36,500 nt of DNA. It comes from Nematostella vectensis (taxonomy: Eukaryota; Cnidaria; Anthozoa; Actiniaria; Edwardsiidae). Location of the stretch: assembly GCF_932526225.1 (NCBI RefSeq), contig NC_064048.1, positions 7,979,015 to 8,015,514 on the forward strand. The letters run 5' to 3'. The position numbers and the translations under genes were made by a program. Positions within the stretch are counted from its first letter, which is position 1. Every line of letters starts with the position of its first letter. The notes under the pieces are model-generated. The model was not told the DNA's origin and ran no database searches. It saw nothing but the letters and a program-made list of their open reading frames with translations. This document shows positions 19,514-29,099 of the stretch, piece by piece.

Positions 19514-19746
19514 TTGTAAGACCCGTCGGTAATTTCTGCGGTTCGCGGTGGCATTACAGACTCTTGCAAAGTGATTCTAACTCTGCACTTCCGGCACTGT
19601 CTTCCGTTTGCTTGGCATGATATACCCCGAGGGTGTGCCTCATTCACACACCTCGGACACCTCGGTTTTCCTTGAAACCGGCCTTCAGCTTGACCCTGAC
19701 CTTTGTTTCTTCCACTGTAACGCCCTGGCCTGCTTATTCTTTTCAC
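19514..19746 (-). pseudogene. Gypsy nucleocapsid zinc knuckles
   Basis: A basic stretch (RISRPGRYSGRNKGQGQAEG) is followed by a knuckle CPRCVNEAHPRGISC (C-x2-C-x4-H-x5-C) and then QCRKC. After a frame change, NHFARVCNATANRR supplies the His and last Cys of the second knuckle. Two knuckles are usual in this clade. Confidence 0.75.
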
Positions 19747-19769
19747 CTCTGACTCTTCCCTTCCTGTTG

Positions 19770-20362
19770 TTACTTGTGGCCGTTGGCATCTGTATCTATC
19801 ATTGCACTGCCTTCCTTCACTACTTCGTATGCTTTTGCCATCCGTCGCACTGACTTAAAGTCGCCATCTTTGCGGATGATTTCGTTTTGTAACTCGCCGT
19901 TTTGTGTTTTGACAATTGTGAGCATTATAATGGCTTGATCCAGCGTGATAGAGAAGTCACAGTGCTGTCCTCGCTGTCGGCATTTGGCTTCGAAATCCGA
20001 GAAGTACAACTCCGATGGCCATTCCATACTGAACAATTTGTACCGTTCGAGCGTGGTGTTTCTGCTAGCTTTGAAGTGCTGGTCGGGTTTTAATATGTGC
20101 GAATCGTAGTCCGTGGGCAGTTCCGGTAGGGTTTCTTTTGCAGCTCTTCGCCTGCCACAAGTAGCAGAAGGTCTAGTTTGTCTTCGTCCTTCACTTCCAT
20201 GCATCTGACGGCTCGTTCGAACTGTGCCTTTCAAAGCTGCCATGCCTTTTCGCGTTGTCCCGGTTCTCCAGCGAAATTCTACACTCTAACGCTGGCTTTG
20301 ACACTTGAAAGGACTCCGGACTTCTCATTCCCTCTCTGGGGGTTTTCGTTTTCGTCTGGCAT
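19770..20362 (-). pseudogene. Gypsy gag remnant
   Basis: The gag start is probably the ATG at 20362 (MPDENENPQRGNEKS). Stops occur within the next 50 codons. The frame then shows QFERAVRCMEVKDEDKLDLL and LLVAGEELQKK, and after another frame change YKLFSMEWPSELYFSDFEAK, CRQRGQHCDFS and AIIMLTIVKTQNGELQNEII. This layout (short capsid-like gag followed by knuckles) fits small Ty3/gypsy gags. At least two frame changes and several stops make it a pseudogene. Confidence 0.75.
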
Positions 20363-20410
20363 TGTTTCCTTTTATCCTTGTCGCCGTCACGCTGACGTCA
20401 CGAGTCACGC

Positions 20411-20578
20411 CGCTTGCCGTCACGCTTCTCATTGTCACGCTGGCGTCAATAGTCACACGGATGCCCTTTCGTTGCTACTGGGTCATACTAATCTTAGATC
20501 TCTCGCTACCGGATTTTGGTGTAAACATGGCTCTATTTTTTTTTTCAAATTCCCAGATTGTGCAATAATATTGTGGTG
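20411..20578 (+). pseudogene. Receptor TM6-TM7 fragment
   Basis: LAVTLLIVTLASIVTRMPFR followed by CYWVILILDLSLPDFGVNMA matches residues 213-251 of receptor copy 1 at protein and DNA level. TM7 then decays (AATATTGTGGTG is left of the NIVVY region). The TM6 Trp is changed to Arg. There is no TM1-TM5. It starts 48 bases from the gypsy gag start and forms a chimeric open frame (20305-20568) with antisense gag DNA, which I take to be accidental. Confidence 0.88.
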
Positions 20579-20937
20579 GGGTGCTTAAATAGTCATGTGA
20601 GGTGTGACGTCATCTATGACGTCATCAAAACGAAAATACTCATATCTCTTGATAGAAACATCGTCGGACAACCACACTTGGAGAATGTCATGTAGGTGTC
20701 AAGGGGGTGCATAAATAGTCATGTGAGGTGTGACGTCAGCGATGACTTTATTGAAACGTAAATACTCATATCTCATGATTGAAACATCGTCGGACAACCA
20801 CACTTGGAGAATGTCATGTAGATGTCAAGGGGGAGCATAAATAGTCATGTGAGGTGTAACGTAATCGACAACATCATTAAAACGAAAATACTCATATCTC
20901 GTGATAGAAACTACTACTTTTTCAAGCCAAGGTGTTA
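20579..20937 (+). repeat. 126-bp tandem repeat, about 2.8 copies, with CRE-like sites
   Basis: GCATAAATAGTCATGTGAGG-type starts recur at about 20582, 20708 and 20834, with a spacing of 126 bases. Each unit has GTGACGTCA, ACTCATATCTC and CGTCGGACAACCACACTTGG, the last being lost in copy 3. Copy 1 holds two TGACGTCA palindromes (CRE/ATF consensus); later copies have degenerate versions. Confidence 0.85.
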
Positions 20938-21310
20938 GGCCTTATATCATTATCCCATAAGGGCGAATATTTGCTCGCGGATCCGATCCAGTCCGATCTT
21001 CATACTAGGGCTTTACTAGGGCAAATAGCGAAATAGATTACCATGATCGATCGACTAAGAAGCTGTCAAACTTTTTATCTGGCACTGCTTACTAAATGGC
21101 GTGATTCTAGCGCGAGAAGACAGCTAATAATCTACGATTCTTGCAAAGATTCTATAGCGGGTGTGGTTGAAAACTTGTCAATCAACTATCAACTCCGTGC
21201 GCCTGTACGGATGTAGTCACACAATGACAATCAAGCAAGTAACAGTTCGGAGTTTTTGTTTTTTTTTCATTTTAATTCTACCCGCGCTGTGTAATTATAT
21301 TTTCGGCAGA
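20938..21310. other. Intergenic stretch, nothing identified
   Basis: AT-rich, with no gene-like frame, splice-site pair or repeat recognised. Confidence 0.5.
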
Positions 21311-21313
21311 TTT

Positions 21314-21560
21314 TGACCTCAAGACAGCTTGTCCTAAGTTTGGTCGTGTCACAACTCTCGTAGCTCAAAATATGATTTTTTCCTAGTTATAATGACGTCA
21401 CGTCACGTGTCCATTTTGTTGGACCCCCTTTGACCTCAAGACAACTTCGCCTAAGTTTAGATATGATTTTCCTAGTTATGTTGACGTCATTAATGACGTA
21501 ACGTCACGTGTCCATTTTGTTGGATCCCCCTTGACCTCAAGACAACTTGGCCTAGGTTTG
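21314..21560 (+). repeat. Irregular tandem repeat (TGACCTCAAGACAAC), three copies
   Basis: TGACCTCAAGACA starts at 21314, 21431 and 21532. Between them CCTAGTTAT, TGACGTCA and ACGTCACGTGTCCATTTTGT recur. It again contains TGACGTCA and a CACGTG E-box. Confidence 0.8.
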
Positions 21561-22160
21561 ATTAACAAGGGACCAGTCTGCTGCGCATGCGTATTATTTG
21601 TATTAGATATCACTCGAAGGCTCTTATTGCTCTCAGTGGCCGAATGTTTATGCGAGAGTGCTCGCAAATAAGCGAGAGTTTTTCAACTTTACGAGCATGG
21701 TCCTGGCTGCAAAAACTCAAATGGAAAAGTTTTTTTTTCGATTTACCAAATAATGACAAATGTTTGAGAATAAAATGGCATGATAAACTGAAAGGAAGTA
21801 GAAGGAATTATTCGAATCGACAAGTATGGCGACATCGTTTATAATTCTGTGGGTTTATTCAAGCTCGGATATTCACCAAGGAAAGCTGGGGACTGCTCCA
21901 AGCTCCTGCTTTACGGTAAGTTAAAGTAAATATGTGTTTATATATATAATCGCCTTCAATTTCATAGAGAAATACTGATATCAACTACTTTATTCTTAGT
22001 TCCTCTTGACTATCGTATCTCAAAATCCAGTATAGAGTTAGCAGCGTTATAAGTTTCTCGTTTTTATTCGTTTCTGATCTATGTGGAACTAATCACCATC
22101 AAAATTAAGGCAACTATAGTTGTATTCTCGAGAAGACAACTACTCAGCTAAGCTTTAGAG
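21561..22160. other. Intergenic stretch with a possible weak exon
   Basis: A plus frame at 21587-21844 is open, and a consensus-like donor ACGGTAAGT lies at 21914-21922, but the frame does not reach it. No family is recognised. It may be the 5' part of an unidentified host gene or chance. Confidence 0.3.
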
Positions 22161-22519
22161 TTCTACCAGCCGGGGTAGGGTGCTTCGCATCAGTTTGACC
22201 TTGCCTTGTCAAGCGGCGCGACGGACGAAAAGCCGTTAGGGATTTACCAAAAAAATGAGATAAAAAAATAAATATGTTATCTTATTGTAAGATATACGGT
22301 ACCGGTACCGTTGCGTTTATAGATAAAATTGATTGCAAACAAGGAAAGAAAAATAAATAAAAACAAATGAATAAACGGATGAATGATAGATTAGACAGAT
22401 TTTATTTCAGCATTTTCTATAAGTTGGGGTGGTAATTAGGTTTGGAGGGACGTCGGAAAAGACTCAGAGATACAAGGCAAGGTCAAACTGATGCGAAGCA
22501 CCCTCGGCTGGTAGAATTT
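22161..22519. mobile_element. Inverted-repeat element with 48-bp arms
   Basis: TTCTACCAGCCGGGGTAGGG followed by TGCTTCGCATCAGTTTGACC and TTGCCTTGT (22161-22209) is the inverted complement of 22471-22518, apart from a five-base difference near the tip. Arms and a spacer of about 260 bases fit a MITE. The spacer is AT-rich and includes ACGGTACCGGTACCGT, a perfect palindrome. Confidence 0.75.
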
Positions 22520-22800
22520 GGTATGGCCTGTATTGTCTTTTTTTTTCCACGAACGGCCCATCGAGCGTCGCTATCACGAATATTTTCAAATTCAAAAGAA
22601 AGATTCTCGTCGCTCAAACGGCAAAACGAGGACGGATAGACGATTTAAAGGCATGGTTGGAAAGATAAATATGTGTGCTATGATTCTGCGAGGTTTATTT
22701 TGCCGTGCGAGTCTGGATTTCTAAAGGATCGGTGGGTTTGTTGAGCACTTTGGAATTTCGCGGTTGTCGGAGTTTGCAACCTTGTCTATTTTATATACAG

Positions 22801-22968
22801 AAGGCGACGGGAAAAATTAGCAGTTGCTAAAAAACAGCTTAGAAGTACAAATAATGCCGGGATTGAGCAGCAGCAACGTCAAACTACTGTTTTATTTTCA
22901 AATCTGAATATTTATTTCAACGAATTTTTTGATCATACAAACTCTGTAATAAACCTACACTCGCCGTG
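22801..22968 (+). CDS. Possible terminal exon of an unidentified gene
   Basis: After TTTTATATACAG (acceptor-like) a frame stays open to TGA 22966-22968, beginning RRREKLAVAKKQLRSTNNAG and ending FNEFFDHTNSVINLHSP. The same frame also runs open upstream from about 22742 as a hydrophobic stretch (ALWNFAVVGVCNLVYFIY) before the RRRR, which would suit a membrane anchor with a charged tail. No family is recognised and no upstream exon is proven. Chance is quite possible. Confidence 0.2.
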
Positions 22969-23167
22969 AGCCTGAGCTACCTGTGGTCAAACGTCGAATT
23001 ATTTGTGAGTTATCGACCTTTGAAAATTCTTACTGCTTGTTTATCATATTGCAACTTTAAGTCATTTACTTTATTTGAAAACGATCGCACTGTCAGTCTC
23101 TTAGATATTTCCTTTTGTATTAAACAGAAATTCTGTATCCCATTAAATATTATATTAAAGACTTATT

Positions 23168-24248
23168 AACCGAGCTAACGAAGTTAATAAAGTTTTTATT
23201 ATCTGGCTTTTTGCCTGAAAAGGAGAGAAAGGTGGGTTTAAAATGTACTTTCCGGTTTACGGCGGAAGTGCTCTGAACCAGCGCGCGCATCTAGTTTAGG
23301 GCCGAGGAATTCCCCGCTGAGATTGAACTAAACATCACAAACGATGCATAAACAACTGCTCGGTTTTATTGAAAAAACATTCTCAACTTCTCTTGCCTCT
23401 AGAATGAGCATATACTTCTTTCAGACACCCTTACAATGTTTGGATTTCACAAAGCAAGCAAGAAAATTTTCACAAAGTAAGCAAGAAACTTCATAGCTCA
23501 ATCTCTCAAGAGTTCGGAAAACTTACGAATCGTGCTTTTTCGCACGTGTTTGACTAGAAAGGACAACATTCTTTAGAAAATGTCGTAGTCCTCGTCATCG
23601 CTCTCAATGATCATTCTGCGACGTTTCATTGGATTGTTCTGGTTATATACTGGAGCGTTGAAGATGTTGAAAGTGCATCCAGAGACATGGCGAATTCCTG
23701 AAAAATCGCTGATACTTCGGCATTCGCCGTGGAGGTTGAAGCTGTGTTTTGTTGAAGAAAGCCAGGAACATGCAACTGACTTTGACTTGTCGGAATTACT
23801 GTGGTAGTGGCGCTTGGTCGTTCTACGGCTGATCTACTCAAAGTGAATGACATTTCTTGTTGATGCTTCTCGCCCGCCGTTTTGTACGATTTCAAGCTCT
23901 CGGTTGATTTGTTCCCGCGACAAAGTTTTCCGGGACTCCAGCATCCAGAAGCGTTGAAATTCCTGTTTTCCTCACATAATGATTCCATATTTTTGACCCT
24001 ACACCTTGCTGAATGGACGCTTTCTTAGCTGCAAGTGAGAGGAACTTTCCAATCCCGTTTTTGCCGAGAGGAGCTTGTTTGTACCAGATTTCGTCGCCTG
24101 GCGAGTAGTTTGTTTGTTGGGTTGCTTTTTTCAAATGAAATCGCGTGATTTTTTATTTTCCAAAACTCCCTCTATCTGTACGGGAAGTCTCGCCCGGGTT
24201 TTAGCCAATCAGAGCGCGCGTACAATCACAGCCGGATAATAATTTATG
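23168..24248 (-). mobile_element. Internally deleted Crypton-like element
   Basis: The left end has TTAACCGAGCTAACGAAGTT and TTTTTATTATCTGGC. The right end, inverted, has AAATTATTATCCGGC, so TTATTATCYGGC ends face each other. The 5' flank CAATCAGAGCGCGC is shared with the copy at 262-300. Inside is only the C-terminal catalytic half of the protein, placed near the 5' end, so the N-terminal and middle coding DNA has been lost. Confidence 0.6.
23573..24134 (-). pseudogene. Crypton-like (DUF3504-type) tyrosine recombinase, C-terminal half, frameshifted
   Basis: The frame from 24134 reads DEIWYKQAPLGKNGIGKFLS, then NHYVRKTGISTLLDAGVPEN and FVA. The family continues with a short segment containing a GHK motif. 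Here an apparent deletion of about 8 bases shifts the frame, which resumes as GNKSTESLKSYKTAGEKHQQ. The Arg of VRKT and the Tyr of SYK (expected catalytic Arg and nucleophile) are present; the GHK His is replaced (GNK). Another frame change near 23660 leads to the acidic C-terminus KRRRMIIESDDEDYDIF and a stop at 23573. These proteins are transposase-derived recombinases; this copy cannot work. Confidence 0.8.
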
Positions 24249-24249
24249 G

Positions 24250-26240
24250 TACTGCGGCCAATCTAGTATGATACCACATCAACTCTTTCAGGACTTAAAC
24301 TACTAATGTGTGTACTTCCACCATGTAAAGCAGAAATTCTATCAAAAATTAGGGAAATTGCCTAAATAAGCTGCTTAAAGTTTGTTTAGTGACTGCTGTT
24401 TATTTACAATGTCAATACAGGCCCCTCTCTTCACTCAAACTATTTCCACCTGGGTTCTCTCATGCACCTGCTGTAATAATGTAATATTCTCTCAGGAAAT
24501 GCTGTTTTTTGGCCAGCTTGATTTTTTGAAAGAGTTGAGCATAAATATTTTCACAAGAAGGAAGGAAGTCATTAAATACTGTTTCTCGGGCATTTAACGA
24601 TACATGGAGGAGGGGCTGGAGGGGTTGATCGGCAGTAACTTGTTGTGTATTATTTGTTGCAGGCCCAGAAGCAAAATGTTTAGAATGTTGATCTCTGATA
24701 GCAGGTCTTCAGTTTTTATTGATTCTCTCTTTTTCCTTAGAATTTCATGGGCTGACATTGTAAGAACAAATATTGCCCACATAATTTTTGATCGGATTAA
24801 AGTATTGGTTTTGTAAATATTGTATTGCAACGATTTTTATAAGCAGTCAAAGACAAACTTTTTTGAATTTCGCGCAATTTACTCCAGCTTTAGTCATTCG
24901 TTATTTCAAGTTTATGCATGTTTTCAGATAAACAACACCAAATTAACTTCAAAGATTCCGAATAAACTCTTTAGGGAAGCATATCCAAGTAATTTTAATA
25001 GATATTGTTCAGGTCTAAGCAAGCTGGTTGAGATATTCATGTCAGCATTGTTCCTGCACAAAACAGCATCAAAATGGCGGCAATAATAGCAAGGCTTGCA
25101 TGGTCATTTCATTTTTTAATTTTAGTCGCTTTATTTCATAGATTGAACAAACCTCAACTGTCCATTACAATTCATAGTCGTCTAATTGATCAAAAACTAG
25201 CCAGAATCTGTGAATAAATCAAGTAAAGCACAACAACACAACGATTGCAAGAAAGTATTATTTGCTGTGATTTGTTTTGCAATATCCAACTGCAAGAGAA
25301 ACAAGTCTTTTTTCAATCAAATATTCGCGAATTGTTGGCAAAGACAAAGACAAAGTTCAAAGTCATTAATTTGATGATTCTTCGGTCTGTTGAATGGGGT
25401 AGCTTCTTGTTCCTCAATGGCGGCACCAGTTTTGTACTATAGTTCGTCTTTGGGTCGCAAAATACCGACATTTTCTGCTAGAAATAATGCCACGGCCATT
25501 GTTGTTTACCGATTGTGAATCTGTCACTCCCAGGCCGTTAAAATCTTCTTCGTTAAAATATTATGAATCAATTCCATGATCTAAGGTAAGGTCTGTGATC
25601 GTGGATGGATTTCGAATGCGCGAAAAGTTATAAATTTCATGACGAACGGTTCGTTGTACTGACTTTAGCTGTAAGAGAGAAACGTGCAGAATTTCATGCT
25701 CTATCGATTCCACGTTTTAGATCTCCATATAAGGCGGTCCTTTTGTCTTTTTATCCAATGACAAAGGGGCATACAGCAAAACACGTCATTTGAAGAAGAA
25801 AAAACGAAAAATAAAACAACACGCGCCTCTTTTTCATATCAAGAAAATTGAGCCCAAAATTATCTTTTTTGCCAAACGCGGTCACTTCCATATAATGAAA
25901 CCAGTATATTCCTTATTTGGAAAATCTGCATGATTCTTTTCATTTTTAGGTGAGCGTACCCCAGGGGCTTCGTAAACTTTATAACTTGTAACCAGAAAAG
26001 AAAACAGTTACTGTGACAATCTTCAGTTAGTTGAGAAGGTCCCTGAAAAGAAGTTTTCTCGGTACCAGACCCCAAAACGACAACGTTTTATTTGATATGC
26101 AAATTCTAAGGGTGGTCTTCCCTGACGTGAGCCTGCAATTCAAACAATTTGACCAGCGGTTGCAGCGCATGGCATCGCAAATTGGTCCCTTGTTGGTTTG
26201 ATCGTGCGAATTGTTCTTTTGAAATCTATCCAAATTCTAT
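24250..26240. other. Long AT-rich intergenic stretch
   Basis: Several open frames below 90 codons occur (for example 24604-24816, 24820-25086, 25605-25793), but none has a recognisable domain. AAAATGGCGGC at about 25073 is YY1-like. I see no tRNA, no repeat array and no transposon motif. Confidence 0.5.
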
Positions 26241-26262
26241 ATCCAAATTCATGGTATTGCAC

Positions 26263-26360
26263 TAAGCGGCGATTTTTCTTACATAAAGCGTTAGTATTAC
26301 ATTAAGCGGCGATTTTTCTTACATTAAGCGTTAGTATTACATTAAGCGGCGATTTTTATT
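26263..26360 (+). repeat. 40-bp tandem repeat, about 2.4 copies
   Basis: TAAGCGGCGATTTTT starts at 26263, 26303 and 26343, with TTACATAAAGCGTTAGTATT between copies. The period is exactly 40 bases. Confidence 0.92.
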
Positions 26361-26449
26361 AGTGTTTTGTATTATCAAACCATATTGCTAATGCTCTGCT
26401 TTTGTGACAATCCTCGCCGCCAGCGTACGTATAAATACTAGTTAAAGTT

Positions 26450-26900
26450 ATGTAAGGTGGACATGTATTCTTGTAAATTTAGAACTAAAAAGTATTGGAA
26501 ATACGTAAAATGTCTTTTTGTGAATTTTTAATAATTAAAAAGGTAATGCAAAATGAAATATTGGAATAATAATAATAAGGCGAATTTTTATTAAGACTTC
26601 GATTGTTAGTCAGAAATGTACAAAGAAGTATTCATATATAGCCGCCTAAGATTTCGAAAAATTATTTGACTTTCACTGGGTTATATAACAATAAATAGTG
26701 TGTTGGAGCCTTTATGCTTTTCATTATTAGAAAGACGAGATCTTCAAGAGTGCACAGATGGTGTTTTTTCCTTAAAACGTAAAAGGATAGTCAACAAAGT
26801 TCTAGGTATTTTCTTGGACTTTCCTCATTAGAAAAGGTCTTCGATAGCACACATGGCGTCTTTAAAATCCATTTCTTTAACTAGAGTTGAGTTGAGTTGA
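26450..26900 (+). repeat. Orphan copy of receptor upstream region
   Basis: GTGTTGGAGCCTTTATGCTT, AGATGGTGTTTTTTCC and AAGTTCTAGGTATTTTCTTG correspond to parts of the receptor upstream regions at 27.8-28.4 and 32.6-33.2 kb. The order of the blocks differs from the other copies, so it is rearranged. No receptor sequence follows. Confidence 0.6.
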
Positions 26901-26929
26901 GTTCATTTATAAATGAGTTCATTTATAAC

Positions 26930-26963
26930 CTGAAGAAGGCAGGTATTGGCCTGCCGAAATATC
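26930..26963 (+). ncRNA. Hammerhead-like motif, possible Penelope-like element remnant
   Basis: CTGAAGA (26930-26936, fits the CUGANGA core) is followed by a hairpin GGCAGG-TATTGG-CCTGCC (26938-26955), then GAAA (26956-26959) and TATC. This is the order of a minimal hammerhead ribozyme, in which a palindromic ATAT would form stem III in a dimer and C26963 would be the cleavage base. An extra A (26937) between core and stem II departs from the standard form. Penelope-like retroelements are known to carry such motifs; no Penelope protein is seen here. Confidence 0.45.
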
Positions 26964-26969
26964 GTTCTA

Positions 26970-27750
26970 AAAAACATAAATCTGCGTTGTTGTCGACTTT
27001 TTCTTTTAAAGGTTTTTCATACAAGCCTTGTATGTGAAAACTCGAACTCGTTTTTCGGGGTGTTTGAGTGCTCCGATTTTTTTTTTTAGACTTTTAGTAT
27101 GTTATATAGAGGGATACTTTCTGTGCAAGAAACCGTTAAAAAACCTTGTGCTGCAATTAGTCCGATGTTGGCACTTTTTTTGACATAGATTGACTGGACT
27201 ATGTTATTCAATGATTGTTTAGACCATGAGACCCAGGGAGGGGTTGGCGGAGGTAATCGCTCTATATTTTATGGTAATAAAATTTCGACCAACCTTGGGA
27301 GTTTAGAAGTATTTCTCTGCCATCTTGGGTGTAAAATTCGACCAAATGCTATTCCTAAGGGGGTTTGAGGATTAAAATGGAGAACCAAAACAGAGTCATA
27401 AAAAATATGCCAACGTTTAGAACTTTTATTCATTCCTCTTTCAGGGGATGTTTAGCGGTTATTCCGATTCTGCTAAGGGAAAAAAATCCTATCGACCACA
27501 CCCAATTTGCAATTTCTTTGGGGTAAGAATTTCTGTTGACCACACCCAAAATGATCACCCCCGTCTGTCTGTATCGGAGTCCATAAATAAAGTTTGGTGT
27601 AAGTATGTAAAGGTATGTTTTTTTTTTCTACATACCAATTTCAACACAAAGTAATAAAAGAAACAAAACATACCCTTAATAAACGCTTGACATACCTATT
27701 ACATTCTGATTTCGTGGGGTATTGCTTTCATGGTTAAAGGGACCGATTGA
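26970..27750. other. Intergenic stretch, nothing identified
   Basis: It holds a weak duplicated phrase (GACCACACCCAA at about 27495 and 27538), and no gene-like frame with recognisable features. Confidence 0.5.
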
Positions 27751-27759
27751 ACAACCTGC

Positions 27760-28429
27760 CAATGTGTTCTTGTGTATTTAGAAATAAAAAGTCGTAAAAA
27801 TAGGTAAAAAGTCTTGAACTGTTTTTTTTTTTTTACTAATGGGAACAAAAACCCAAAAAGAAGATTCAATGTCAAATCTGAAAACTTGCTAAAATGTTGC
27901 TTAACAAAGTTCTATGTATTTTCGTAGACTTTCTTTTTAAAACGGGTATTTGATAGCAAAGATTGCGTTTTAAAATCCATTTTAACAAGTCGCAACAGTA
28001 ATATTTCTTCATAAATGGACCTATTATCTATTGAATTTTTAAAAGACTAATTAGCGTTAAACTCTTTATATCATTTTTTCAAAATTTTATATTCAGTAGA
28101 ATGAAAATGTACAAGAATGTTAAGAAGCCGCCAAAGATTTTCACGAGTGGTTTGGCATATTCACTGCAGTAGCTAAATAATAAATGGTGTGTTGGACCTT
28201 TTATGCTTTTCATATTAAAAAAGACGGGGTCTTTAATGTGCATTTATGGTGTTTTACAATTAAATTACTCTTTTGGATTTGGGGATTTAAATTGCAAACG
28301 CAATTTTGAGCCTCCAATTATTCTATTACTGTTTTGAGTTGTATGTAATCTTGAAACGATAAGACAAGAAAACATATTTCTCATTCTTTGCCTCGCAAAC
28401 GCTAAACCTTTCCAAGAAAACACTTATTA
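27760..28429 (+). promoter_or_regulatory. Upstream region of the dead receptor copy
   Basis: It matches 32560-33404 over most of its length, including GGACCTATTATCTAT, AAGCCGCCAAAGATTTTCAC, GACGGGGTCTTTAA, GAGCCTCCAATTA and GCAAACGCTAAACCTTTCC. It leads to an intact-looking ATG at 28430. A promoter role is inferred by position only. Confidence 0.6.
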
Positions 28430-28540
28430 AAAAATGTATAAAAGCGGACTAACACTACAGCAATGTGGAACACAATTAAAAACGATGGTCTTTTAAAGGC
28501 ATCGATCCTGTGCGATACGGTATATGGACTTTGGGGGGTG
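28430..28540 (+). pseudogene. Truncated receptor gene: first ~35 codons only
   Basis: ATGTATAAAAGCGGACTAAC and following bases match the start of receptors 1 and 2. The homology includes AAAAACGATGGTC, GGCATCGATCCTGTGCGATA and TATGGACTTTGGGG, ending inside TM1 at the GLWA position. Beyond this the sequence is unrelated. Relative to copy 2 there are indels and a TAA within the first 30 codons. The remaining receptor DNA is absent. Confidence 0.85.
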
Positions 28541-28544
28541 TCTA

Positions 28545-29090
28545 CAAAACGAAGACCTAAAACCAAAAACCCGAAACCTGTGACCCCAAAAGCTACGACT
28601 CCCAAAATATTGCTGTAGCACGAAAATAAACAAGTTAACCGGACGGGGCATCTACGATATCCCCCCGACATAGATTGATTTCTGGAACAAAGGCGCGCAC
28701 GGACTTCGCAACTATGTTAGAAACACGAGCGAATAAAAAGAAAGTAAAACTGAACGCGCATAGAGTGACGATGCCCTGTGTACATGACGATGTCCTCTGT
28801 ATAATAAAGTACAGTAAATAGACACGCTAACTCAAAGTCCGTTCGCTAGAACTTGCTGGAACATAAAATATAATATCTGATTACAGTGTGAATAATACAG
28901 TACCAGGTACCAGCCTCACTGCCATAAAAGGAAGCGCGAATTAAGATTTTGATCTGGTTATCAAGAATTATTATTATATTATATTATTGAATGTTTTTTT
29001 TTAATATTACGTTGGTTGTCTGTATGAAGGAATAATCAAGCCGAAGCCTTTCACCCAAGATCTCATAGAATGCCTTGTTCCATTGCTGTT
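28545..29090. other. Intergenic stretch after the truncated receptor
   Basis: A block AAACGAAGACCTAAAACCAA at about 28547 and an ATTATTATATTATATTATT tract near 28970 are the only features. No gene is recognised. Confidence 0.5.
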
Positions 29091-29099
29091 TACACTATC

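Larger units (their letters stand above)
17138..20362 (-). mobile_element. Decayed Ty3/gypsy LTR retrotransposon
   Basis: On the minus strand the order is gag, two CCHC-type knuckles, aspartic protease, N-terminal reverse transcriptase, a gap filled by another repeat, integrase, and the pol C-terminus. The order protease-RT-integrase is that of Ty3/gypsy. Several frameshifts and stops exist. The rest of RT and all RNase H are missing. No LTR pair was recognised; the 5' side ends about 48 bases before a receptor fragment. Confidence 0.9.

Noticed and set aside
17755-19853. Plus-strand open frames over the gypsy element
   Set aside because: They are antisense to integrase, RT, protease and gag, which are clearly read on the minus strand.
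20305-20568. 87-codon plus-strand frame as a novel gene
   Set aside because: It is a chimera of antisense gag DNA and a receptor TM6-TM7 fragment; no start context or conservation supports it.
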